Shown: one piece after another, positions 47,734 to 57,276 of the stretch
Numbering within the stretch: position 1 is the first letter of the stretch
Layout of the letters: each line of letters starts with the position of its first letter
Assembly: GCF_932294415.1 (NCBI RefSeq)
Contig: NC_065545.1
Coordinates: 41,330,327-41,394,326, forward strand
Length of the DNA stretch: 64,000 bases
From: Quercus robur
Lineage: Eukaryota; Streptophyta; Magnoliopsida; Fagales; Fagaceae
Direction: 5' to 3'
Made by a program: the position numbers and the translations under genes
Notes under the pieces: generated by a model
What the model saw: the letters and a program-made list of their open reading frames with translations, nothing else
What the model was told of the DNA's origin: nothing
The model's database searches: none

Positions 47734-47970
47734 TTTTGATCTCCTTCCGAGGAGAAAAGCGGGGTTTTGACATTTATGAAGGATGGAACGGATGAACTCT
47801 TGGTCCGCGCGCGTGGGCGGTTACTTTTGACGCGCCACAATTTACGAGGCGCGGCCATTTACTCCAAACAGCTTTATGTCTCCTTCATCCAACGGCAAGA
47901 TGTGGATCTGACGGCCAGCATTGCTCCTTGAATTCGTGAGCGGGAGGGATTTTTTCTCTCTCCCTCCTGC

Positions 47971-47978
47971 TATATAAA
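47971..47978 (+). promoter_or_regulatory. TATA box of the opposite-strand gene
   Basis: TATATAAA on the plus strand follows a CT-rich stretch and is about 270 bp upstream of the ATG at 48250. Transcription would begin near 48000-48010. A GT...AG pair at about 48151 and 48248 could bound a 5'-UTR intron. The box lies inside the element but outside the LTR, so the gene appears to have its own promoter. Confidence 0.6.
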
Positions 47979-48249
47979 GTGCCTGAGAGGCTCCTTTTTT
48001 CTTTTTTATCCGCACATCAGAACAGAGAGCTCCAGAGAACTCCAGCGCCCAGAAATCCTTGAGCACCTCCTTCCTTCAAATCTCCATAATTGTTTCTACG
48101 AAGCGCCCTCCCTAGAAGATATTTCCGATCACCTCACCGGTCATTTGTGAAGATATCCGTAAGTTCCGTTCGCTTCGTCGCTTCGATTTTCTCCACGGAT
48201 TTTATTTTTCTCCTCGGTCTTTATTTCCATTCCTCCAGTTCAGCTTTAG

Positions 48250-50912
48250 ATGGGTAGATTCAAAAAACTAGTAGACACTCCGGCTGCTATGGAGGCTTTT
48301 AGGGCAAAATACCATATCCCGCCGGGAGTGGTTCTGCGGTACTGTCCCCCAGAAGGAGTACTGTTAGATAGAGGCGTGGGTGAAGTGGTCATTCCCATGA
48401 TTGCCTTTATTCAAGGGGGAATGACGCTCCCCATGCGTAGGATTACCCGGGACTACTTGTTCCACCATAGGTTGACGCCACACCAGTGCGCTCCAAACAT
48501 GTTCAGGGTATTAGGCCGCATAGATGTCTTGAATGAACGAATGGGTCTGGGTCTGACTTGGCATGACGTGGTACGCATGTACGAGTGCCACTACGTTGAG
48601 AATGGAGGGTATTACCTTAAATCTCGATCCGAGGTGGTTAGGCTAATCTCCTGTCTCCCCATATCCAATAAGACTATGAAGGATGACTTCCTCATTGCCT
48701 CAGGAGAATGAAGCGATGGTCTTCATTGTCCAACTCAGGCAGGAACCCCAAGTGTGGTGCCTTTAGGCCCAATCCTTTAGGGAAGGGGCTTAGCTCCTTG
48801 GACTTACTCTCTTTTCCGCTTGTCATAAATCTTTTAGTTTAATTCTAATTTTCTTCTCGGTTGTATTGCAGATAGAGCTTTGGTTGCTCCCAGGCTGAGC
48901 CACGTGAACGTTCCGGCCCTAAATTATCTTTTAAGGTCAGAAATCTACGTCCACGAGGACGGGCAGCTGCGTGCGTGTCATTTGGTTTTGGGCTATCAAC
49001 CACTAACCCATGCTTTCCAACCTATTGGCCGCGCCATTAGAGCTGGTAGCCCTCGGTTAGCTAGGATTGACGTGTCCAAGCCCGGGTGTTTAGCCCGAGT
49101 AGATCTTAAGCCAATCGTGCTACCTGGAGTTCGGGATCCTCCACCGGTCGTGAACGTTCCGGCCCTAAATTATCTTTTAAGGTCAGAAATCTACGTACAC
49201 GAGGACGAGCAGCTGCGTGCGTGTCATTTGGTTTTGGGCTATCAACCACTAACCCGTGCTTTCCAACCTATTGGCCGCGCCATTAGAGCTGGTAGCCCCC
49301 GATTAGCTAGGATTGACGTGTCCAAGCCCGGGTGTTTGGCCCGAGTAGATCTTAAGCCAATCGTGCTACCTGGAGTTCGGGATCCTCCACCGGTCGTGCA
49401 ACTGCCTCCAGAAGACCTTAAAGCCGCCGTGCCAGCTGAGGAAGAGGCTGAATCATCTCGTCTTTCCCTTGAGGAGGAAATAGACGAGTTTTATTTTGAA
49501 GAGGAGGTTGACAAAGTCCCCGTAGTCGAGCTCTCGAATCCTGAAGGAGAGCAGGATCGAAATTCCGTGGTTGCCGCTCCAATCATTATAACTTGCTCGG
49601 ACAACTCTTCAGACGAGGAAGTAGGCAATATGGCTGGCAAGGGAAAATCTTTACGAGAACTGATGTCCAGCCGAGGAAAGGGTCAGTCTTCAAAGGCGCC
49701 TGCTAAGTCACAAGCCCAGGACCCTCCCCCAACCGCCCCTCAGGTTCCTTCCGACCTTGGCCTCAAGGTTAACCCTGACCTAAAAAAGAAAAGGCTGGTT
49801 GACGTTTTCGAGGAAGGTGAAGTGGCCCCCCGCCCGGCCAATCAGCAGAAAGCCACTCGGGGGCAGAGGAGTAAAAGGGCTAACTCCACAGAGAGCCGAA
49901 ATGAGGAGAATCGGGCTGAGATGCGCGTTAATCCCCGCGCATGGAGTTCGAAGATGGAGCTAGACGGGGTTGCTATCCCCTACACTGCCTCGGTTCGAGA
50001 GTACAACAGAGGCAGAGCGGGCTACATAGTTGAGGCCCTGGAGCAGCCAGTGCTCCTTCCTCGGGATATGGAGGCCTACAGACGGTTCTCCCAGCCCGAG
50101 CTTTTTCTGTCCCTTAAGAGGGACCTTGCGATGGTGAGCCCTTCTTGCATCCTTTTATTAAGTCATCAACATTGTTGCATTCTATCCTAATTCTCATTTT
50201 GTTTTGTTGGCAGATCACCTAGTAGGTGTTTGTGGTTGAGGAATTTTGCCGCAGCAACCGCAGCTTGGCTGAAGCTGAGGTTCAATCTCGGGCTGAGGTG
50301 GAGAAGACCGTGGGGTCCCTCAAGCAAGAAATCTTTGAACTGACGGAGAAGTTCAAAGAGTCAGAGAAACAGCGCAAGAGCGCGGAGGCTGGCCTGAAGA
50401 ATGTTGAAACCCAAGCAGAGGATCAGCGCCAGAAATTGTACGTAACTGAAACCAGCCTTGCTACTGAGAAGCAGAATGTACTGGAACTCAAGGCCGCTCT
50501 GCAGAAAGCTGGGGATGAGATGAGGCGGGTTAAAGAAGAGGCCCAGCTGATCCGAGAGGCCGCAGAGGCTGAAAAGAAAGCTTCTCATCAGCTCGGGATC
50601 CAAGAAACGGAGGCTAGGCTATCCGAGGAGATCCTCGAGGTGTGCAGGGACTACTGCAGCATCTCATGGGCTCACGCCCTTGATGCTGCAGGAATTCCTG
50701 CAGATTCGGCGCTAAGATTGCCTGAGAACGTCTTCTATCCTCAAGAGATCCGAGAGAATCCTGATGGCGCCCAAGCAGTTTCCGAGCAGAACTTGGCGGT
50801 GCCAGATGCCGCCCCTGTGCTTGATAAAGCGAAGGATCCTGCCACGGACTCTATCTCCGAGGCTCCTCCTCCTCAGTCAGAGCAAAAGAAGGATCCTCCT
50901 GCTAAGGCTTAG
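48250..50912 (+). pseudogene. Opposite-strand gene of the gypsy element, three exons, several stops
   Basis: Exon 1 starts at 48250 (MGRFKKLVDTPAAMEAFRAKY) and encodes an uncharacterised domain; an in-frame TGA at 48709-48711 stops it early. Exon 2 is 48872-50133 (acceptor TTGCAG, donor ATG|GTGAGC) and holds a duplicated 82-residue segment, an acidic stretch, and a basic Lys/Arg-rich stretch. Exon 3 is 50214-50912 (acceptor GGCAG); it opens with two adjacent in-frame TAG codons (50220-50225) and then encodes a long coiled coil (about 50260-50640) and a Pro/Ala-rich tail. The coding direction is against the retrotransposon's own RNA. Such antisense ORFs are known in Tat-group elements (for example Retand); their function is unknown. 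Intron 1 (about 48750-48871) has an uncertain donor. Confidence 0.75.
48904..49395 (+). repeat. In-frame tandem duplication, 2 x 246 bp (82 codons)
   Basis: GTGAACGTTCCGGCC begins at 48904 and again at 49150. The two 246-bp copies differ at only about five or six bases, and the frame is kept (NVPALNYLLRSEIYVHED... twice). The duplication is recent. Confidence 0.95.
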
Positions 50913-51189
50913 CTTTTAGGCTTTTAATTTTTGTACTTCTCCTTTTTTTTTTGAATGAGAGTCGTCCTGTTTTTGTGTTCTTTTGTAAGGACCTCTCTTT
51001 GTATTGACCTCGGAATATTAATATAGAATGTTCTCTTTGTTTTCTATGGATGTATGCTGGTACCATCCATTTATTTAACGTTTGCAATGACATAAATAAA
51101 TATAAATGGTCGAGATAGAAAGGATGCCGTGCAGTGAATTTGAATAAGGGTTGCAATGATGCTAGACTGCGCACACACCCTGAAATGAT
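50913..51189 (+). other. 3' end region of the opposite-strand gene
   Basis: AT-rich sequence after the stop, with a TTGTACTTCTC...TTTTTTTT stretch and ATATTAATATAGAATG near 51018. This is a plausible 3' UTR/polyadenylation region before the tandem array. Confidence 0.4.
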
Positions 51190-52650
51190 TTCCCTTAAGT
51201 AATAATTTCCCCTAAGTCTATGGTCCGAGGAGCCATGCAGGACTTAGGTTCTGTTTAAAACTATGAATAGTTGCCATAAGTAATAATTTCCCCTAAGTCT
51301 GTGGTCCGAGGAGCCATGCAGGACTTAGGTTCTGTTTAAAACTTTGAATAGTTGCCATAAGTAATAATTTCCCCTAAGTCTGTGGTCCGAGGAGTCATGC
51401 CAGACTTAGGTTCTATTTAAAACTTTGAATAGTTGCCATAAGTAATAATTTCCCCTAAGTCTGTGGTCCGAAGAGCCATGCAGGACTTAGGTTCTGTTTA
51501 AAACTTTGAATAGTTGTCATAAGTAATAATTTCCACTAAGTCTGTGGTCCGAGGAGCCATGCAAGACTTAGGTTCTGTTTAAAACTTTAAATAGTTGCCA
51601 TAAGTAATAATTTCCCCTAAGTCTGTGGTCCGAGGAGCCATACAGGACTTAGGTTCTGTTTAAAACTATGAATAGTTGCCATAAGTAATAATTTCCCCTA
51701 AGTCTGTGGTCCGAGGAGCCATGCAGGACTTAGGTTCTGTTTAAAACTTTAAATAGTTGCCATAAGTAATAATTTCCCCTAAGTCTGTGGTCCGAAGAGC
51801 CATGCAGGACTTAGGTTCTGTTTAAAACTTTGAATAGTTGCCATAAGTAATAATTTCCCCTAAGTCTGTGGTCCGAGGAGCCATGCAGGACTTAGGTTCT
51901 GTTTAAAACTATGAATAGTTGCCATAAATAATAATTTCCCCTAAGTCTGTGGTCCGAGGAGCCATACAGGACTTAGGTTCTGTTTAAAACTTTAAATAAT
52001 TGCCATAAGTAATAATTTCCCCTAAGTCTGTGGTTCGAGGAGCCATGCAGGACTTAGGTTCTGTTTAAAACTCTGAATAGTTGCCATAAGTAATAATTTC
52101 CCCTAAGTCTGTGGTCCGAGGAGCCATGCAGGACTTAGGTTCTGTTTAAAACTATGAATAGTTGCCATAAGTAATAATTTCCCTTAAGTCTGTGGTCCGA
52201 GAAGCCATGCAGGACTTAGGTTCTGTTTAAAACTTTAAATAGTTGCTATAAGTAATAATTTCCCCTAACTCTGTGGTCCGAGGAGCCATGCAGGACTTAG
52301 ATTCTGTTTAAAACTATGAATAGTTGCCATAAGTAATAATTTCCCCTGAGTCTGTGGTCCGAGGAGCCATGCAGGATTTAGGTTCTGTTTAAAACTATGA
52401 ATAGTTGCCATAAGTAATAATATCCCCTAAGTTTGTGGTCCGAGGAGCCATGCAGGACTTAGGTTCTGTTTAAAACTATGAATAGTTGTCATAAGTAATA
52501 ATTTCCCCTAAGTCTGTGGTCCGAGAAGCCATGCAGGACTTAGGTTCTGTTTAAAACTTGGATAAATTGTCATAAGTAATAATTTCCCCTAAGTCTGTGG
52601 TTCGAGGAGCCATGCAGGACTTAGGTTCTGTTTAAAATTATGAATAGTTG
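51190..52650. repeat. Tandem array, about 18 copies of an 81-bp palindromic unit
   Basis: GTGGTCCGAGGAGCCATGCA recurs every 81 bp from about 51220 to 52600. Each unit carries CCTAAGTC and its reverse complement GACTTAGG around GGTCCGAGGAGCC, so each can fold as a hairpin. Copies differ by a few scattered bases, without obvious higher-order structure. It separates the Gag-integrase frame from the opposite-strand gene, the same place as the 74-bp array of the smaller element. It is not a CRISPR array: no spacers, and this is plant DNA. Confidence 0.95.
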
Positions 52651-52709
52651 GAAATAGACCAGTGGGCACAGGATAATCACGAAACAAAGCATGGGCAAAG
52701 CCATTTTCA

Positions 52710-54434
52710 TTAATAATAGTATCTTCTTAAGTTATTTACATTCCATGGTCGAGGTACAGTTTTCTCATCCAAATCTTCTAGATAATAAGCGCCTATCCCG
52801 GCCACGGATGTGATGCGATACGGTCCTTCCCAATTGGGCCCCAACTTGTCCCAAGAGGGGTTTTTTGCGCTGCCGAGAATCTTTCTCATTACGAGATCAC
52901 CCGGACCTAAAGGTCGCAGTTTAACATTGGCATCATATCCTTGTCTTAGCTTCTGATGATAATAGGCCATATGGATCGTTGCTTTTTCCCTTCTTTCCTC
53001 GGCTAGGTCTAGACTTCTTCCCAATAACTCGTCGTTACTGCTTGGGGTAAATGAGTTGGACCTCAGTGTGGGAAAGTTGTTCTCGATTGGGAGCACGGCC
53101 TCAGCCCCATAAGTCATCGAAAAAGGGGTTTCGCCGGTTGACCGTCGCGACGTTGTCCGATAGGTCCATAAGACGTGTGGGAGCTCTTCTACCCATCTCT
53201 CCTTTGCCTCATCCAGTCTTTTCTTCAGTCCATTCACTATGACCTTGTTCACGGCCTCGACCTGCCCATTTCCTTGGGGGTAGGCGGGAGTGGAGTATCG
53301 GTTAATGATCCAAAACTCGCGGCAATACTCCCTAAAGTTCTTGCTGTCGAATTGGAGACCGTTGTCCGAAATGAGTGTGTGTGGAGTTCCAAAGCGAGTA
53401 ATAATGTTCTTCCAGATGAATTTCTGGGAATCCATGTCCCTAATGTTGGCCAAAGGTTCAGCCTCCACCCTTTTGTACTTGTCGATCCTATCCCTCAACT
53501 GATGAACGTTGGCAACTGGTTTACCAGTAAGAGATTTCCTTAAGCCATGCTCGGTGGGGAGACCGCTTTTGAATGTGCTGATAGCAACATTATCATGGTT
53601 ATCATCTAATTCGTTATATACCTCCCAATATCTATCCGAATATGCTTTCAGGGTCTCTCCCTCGTGCATGGATAAGGACAATAGCGAACTGAGGGGTCGA
53701 GGGACTCTGGTATTTGTAATAAAGCGGGAGCAGAAAGCCTAAGTGAGCTGCTTGTACGAGCCTATGGAATTTGTCTTCAGGCTATTGAACCACCTCATCG
53801 CCATTGGTCCCAAGCTGGATGGGAAGACTTTGCACATCAGGGCTTCATTTTGCGAGTAGATAGCCATTTTTTGGTTGAACTGACTAACGTGCTCTACCGG
53901 GTCTGCTCGGCCATTATAGACGGCGAACGCTAGTTGGTTGAAGCGTCGAGGCAGCTTAGCCCCTTCGATTCTATACATGAAGGGTGACCTTGAAATCTGG
54001 TCTAGCGCCCTCTTCATAGCATCATTTCCCGAACCCTTGCTGGATGGGCTCTCATACTTCCGTACAAGGCGTGGTTCTCTTTCGTAAGAAAAGGTTTCAC
54101 TTGGGGGGGTCCTTGACCTCCGTCGGTAACTCGCATCCTCCCCATTAGAGGACTCACCTGAGCTAGAGGGAGATCGTTTTCGCTGCACACGTCGTAACTT
54201 CCTCTTCAGGTCATCTATCTCTCACTGCATGGCCTGATGACTATTTCGCCTCTGGGATACGTGACTACCTATCTGGGTGTGACTCTGGCTCGTCTGGATA
54301 GTATGCACACTTCCCTCACGATTCCCTCTGCCGCCTGGGTTGGCAGGGTTATTTTGCCTCTGGGACTCAATGGGTTATGTCTGTTGGGAGTTAGCCTAGT
54401 GAGGATTCTCCTGGTGTGGACCGAGTTCTGCCAT
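52710..54434 (-). pseudogene. Gag-integrase fusion of the gypsy element
   Basis: One minus-strand frame runs from an ATG at 54434 to the stop at 52710 (574 codons) with four internal stops: TAG and TAA near 54396 and 54377, a TGA near 54206-54213, and a TAG at 53739-53741. The first two thirds up to KYKRVE is Gag (FNQLAFAVYNGRADPVEHVSQF, LSLSMHEGETLKAYSDRYW). It then switches in frame to the second half of integrase (AEPLANIRD, TRFGTPHTLISDNGLQFD, YPQGNGQVEAVNK, ETPFSMTYGAEAVLP) and its C-terminal domain (GPGDLV, GPNWEGPYRI). The whole of protease, RT, RNase H and the integrase zinc-binding part is missing. Of the integrase D-D-E, the second Asp (ISDNG) and the Glu (GQVEAVNK) remain. Confidence 0.9.
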
Positions 54435-54467
54435 GCTCGACCGTTGTGCTAGCTGATACCCTAGTTC

Positions 54468-54487
54468 TTCCCACAGACGGCGCCAAT
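54468..54487 (-). promoter_or_regulatory. Primer-binding site
   Basis: Read on the minus strand it begins ATTGGCGCC, directly after the LTR at 54488-55205. It is identical over 20 bases to the site at 25717-25736 and fixes the element's orientation as minus. Confidence 0.85.
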
Positions 54488-55204
54488 TGTAGGGACACGA
54501 TTTTCGTTAACCCGATCCTGGACGATCAGGCCCTGGCCCAAGAAGTCCCACACAATGAAATTTGTAGAGTATGGGCTGAAGAACTCGGTTCCAGTTGGCT
54601 CAGACGGTTCGTTGCATGTCCTTAGTGGATGTAGAGACGTAAATCAAGAAAATGGATGTGAAAGTGGAAGTTTTATTCATGGACATGCTTTCATACAATG
54701 ACTTCTTGCCTTTCTCTCTCCTCTCCTCCCCTTTTTTCTCCGTCCCCCTTTCTGGGGGACTCTTACATATGATATAGGCCCTCTTTTATCATCTGGGCCC
54801 TACACTTGTCGATCATCCAAACCTCCACTTGAGCATCTGTCCCTTCAGACGCCCTTACCAGTTCTTTATGAGTTGCAGTGACCAAGGTAACACTGTTCAG
54901 GGGTCTTCTCTTCATTAATGCGGCCAGGAGAGTAGTTGTGGTGCATTTAATGTGGTGGTAACAGCCTTTGCTAGGATATTTTGAGCCTTCTTTCTTTTTA
55001 CGTGTTTGGAGTGAGGGCTACAGTAACTGGGATGCATCATTGATCTGGGCTTTGGAATGTCCGAGGAGGAGTTACTCCTCGGACGTGTTTTCTTCGCCCC
55101 AGTTGGCTTGGGTAGGAATTATGGGCCGCGACGTCTCCTCGGACAGAATCGTCCTCGGACGAGCCCAAGGCCCAGCCAACTTGTTATTCTGGGCCGGTCC
55201 CCAC

Positions 55205-55205
<1 letters not shown>
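54488..55205 (-). repeat. 5' LTR (on the element's strand)
   Basis: 718 bp, about 98% identical to 46996-47713 by eye, followed by the target duplication ATAAT and an (AAT)n run. Confidence 0.9.
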
Positions 55206-55237
<32 letters not shown>

Positions 55238-55238
55238 G
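55206..55238. repeat. (AAT)n microsatellite at the insertion edge
   Basis: About eleven AAT units start with the target duplication. The left side of the element has only AATAATAAT, so the run expanded on one side only. Confidence 0.85.
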
Positions 55239-57276
55239 TAAGGCTTCTCACTTAGGGAAAAAAATCTTCTATTGGCCAATAGAATGTCTTGTATATTTGC
55301 CTTACGATGTAAAACTTTTAACTAAGGCCCAAAAATTTAATAAATAAAAATTATTTTTAAATATTATACTCTTTTAGAATGTTCAACATTTTATTAATAC
55401 GTTTCATTATGTTTGGGGTAGTTTAAGTCTTTAGGAGAGTAAAAAAATTTAATCTTCCAAAAGTTTACTCTTCCTTTCTCTCGCTATCAAAATAAAAATT
55501 AAAATTAATAGTTTTGAAGAGAAATTCATTATTAAAATACATTGTTCAATAATTGAAATCCAATATTGCCAAGAGAGACCATGTCCATCTAAAATAAGAT
55601 ATTTATTCTAATACTAATTGTTTCGATATTTTTAGAATTAAAACTTTTAAAATACTTTTTATGAATATATATGGAAATAGTCTAATTAATGTATCTCTTA
55701 TAAAATATTAAGTAACAATATATTTTACATTTGTGTCTAACCCCAAAATGCATTGAGTTGACCTTAGACTAGGCCCTATTTTTGTAGATTGTAAATTTAT
55801 GCGAGATTTGAAAAGAATCTGTTTAAAACTTAATTGAGATATTCAATAGAAATGACACAATTTAAAATTTACAAGTTTTTAAAACTTTTTATTTAACATC
55901 TAAAATACTCTATGCATATAAAAAAAAATTATAAAAATGTAACATGATTAATATTTCATTATTTTGGCATGATCGACTGATCGTAGTGGTATTAGTACAA
56001 AGAAACTAATTAAATCAAGTTTAAACTTGTTAAAGAAACAACAAATATCAAATTGATTTCTTTTTGTAAAGAAGTGTTCAATGAGTACCATAATTATAAT
56101 ACAATTCTTATCCTGGCTATGTAGTTTTTGTTTGTGAATTACCTTTTAAACCAAAACAAAAAACAAAAACAAAAACAAAAAAACAAAACTAAACAAAACT
56201 TAACAAGTGTTGAGCGACTTTGACGACGAAGGAAAGAAGACTGGTACGGAAGGCAAAGTTGCCACCGTAATCACTAAGGACAAACGAAAAAAAACTAACC
56301 TATCAAAAAAAAAAAAAAAAACTAAAACAGAAATTCAAACCTATGCTGACTTGGATTGGGCTCGGCAAAGCACGGGTCTGTCCCTATATCATTTTTTTCC
56401 GTGCGTGGCCCAATTGCTTCAGCTACAATTAGGTCCAATTGCAAGACATGTACGATATTGTAGATTTTTATTTTTTTATTTTTTTGAGATCCGGTTATTG
56501 AACTATGCAATTACCATCTTATGTGAGATATAAAGTTTGTTAAGGGTTTTTTTTTTTTTTTTTTTTTGACACATAATTAGATGGTTCAACAATCCTATCT
56601 ATTGCATCAAATCCAAATCCCAACCGGGGCACGACTTAAGGGATTGGGCCTGCCGTCGCACAAGATCAAGAGCTGCCAATGGATTTGTATAGCATGGAGG
56701 CACATGAAGTATTTAGCGGCAATGAAATTTTAAAATATGAAATTCAAATTAGCACATGCATCTTACTACCTACACCATATTATTAACCAAGTCCTTAGAT
56801 ATCCTGAACCAATAAGTGAGTCAAATGATATGGATGATGGAAGATAACAAGTTCCTCACGTGCCTAAACTTTTATTTTTCACTACTTACAATTTTCCACT
56901 TTAACTAAAATTGTTTCAAAAGAAAAAAGAATAGTAAAATTAATTTGAGCTGTTCATAAGACCAAAATAAAAAATTGAGCAGTTCATTAGTCATCAGATC
57001 AATGGACCCTGATAATTAAGCAAGCAAATCATTGTTGTAATTAATCAGAAAAGCAAGTCTAGCTAATTGATGCTAGAACATCTGGTATCGAACTATATAT
57101 AACAACTTTATCAAGATATTATTATACACTCATGGGGCTATATACTTATATATGCTTGCTATGTGCGATTCAAATATTTACATTGGCAGCCAGACATGCC
57201 CAAGGAAAAAGTGTATACTTAATAGACACCCCCATGCTACTATAAACTTTCAATTGCCTCTTCCCTTGGAAATTAT
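55239..57276. other. Intergenic, AT-rich, no gene seen
   Basis: Continues the DNA into which the gypsy element inserted. An open frame around 56207-56533 is mostly A-run and low-complexity translation and matches nothing known to me. The 3' UTR of the kinase gene should lie just below 57277. Confidence 0.5.

Larger units (their letters stand above)
46996..55205 (-). mobile_element. Ty3/gypsy LTR element of Tat-like layout, 8210 bp
   Basis: Two 718-bp LTRs (46996-47713 and 54488-55205) are flanked by a 5-bp duplication ATAAT (46991-46995, 55206-55210). The primer site lies beside the right LTR, so the element reads on the minus strand. Order on that strand: LTR, primer site, Gag fused to integrase (54434-52710), 81-bp tandem array, a gene on the opposite (plus) strand (48250-50912), polypurine tract, LTR. 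I counted about sixteen differences between the LTRs (about 2%), so it is fairly young. Protease, reverse transcriptase, RNase H and the N-terminal part of integrase are deleted; it cannot move without help. Assignment to the Tat group rests on the opposite-strand gene and the tandem array. Confidence 0.93.

Noticed and set aside
51190-52650. CRISPR-like array
   Set aside because: Units are contiguous without spacers, in plant DNA, inside a retrotransposon.
56207-56533. 108-codon plus-strand ORF
   Set aside because: Half is translation of A-runs and the rest shows no domain; no splice or promoter evidence.
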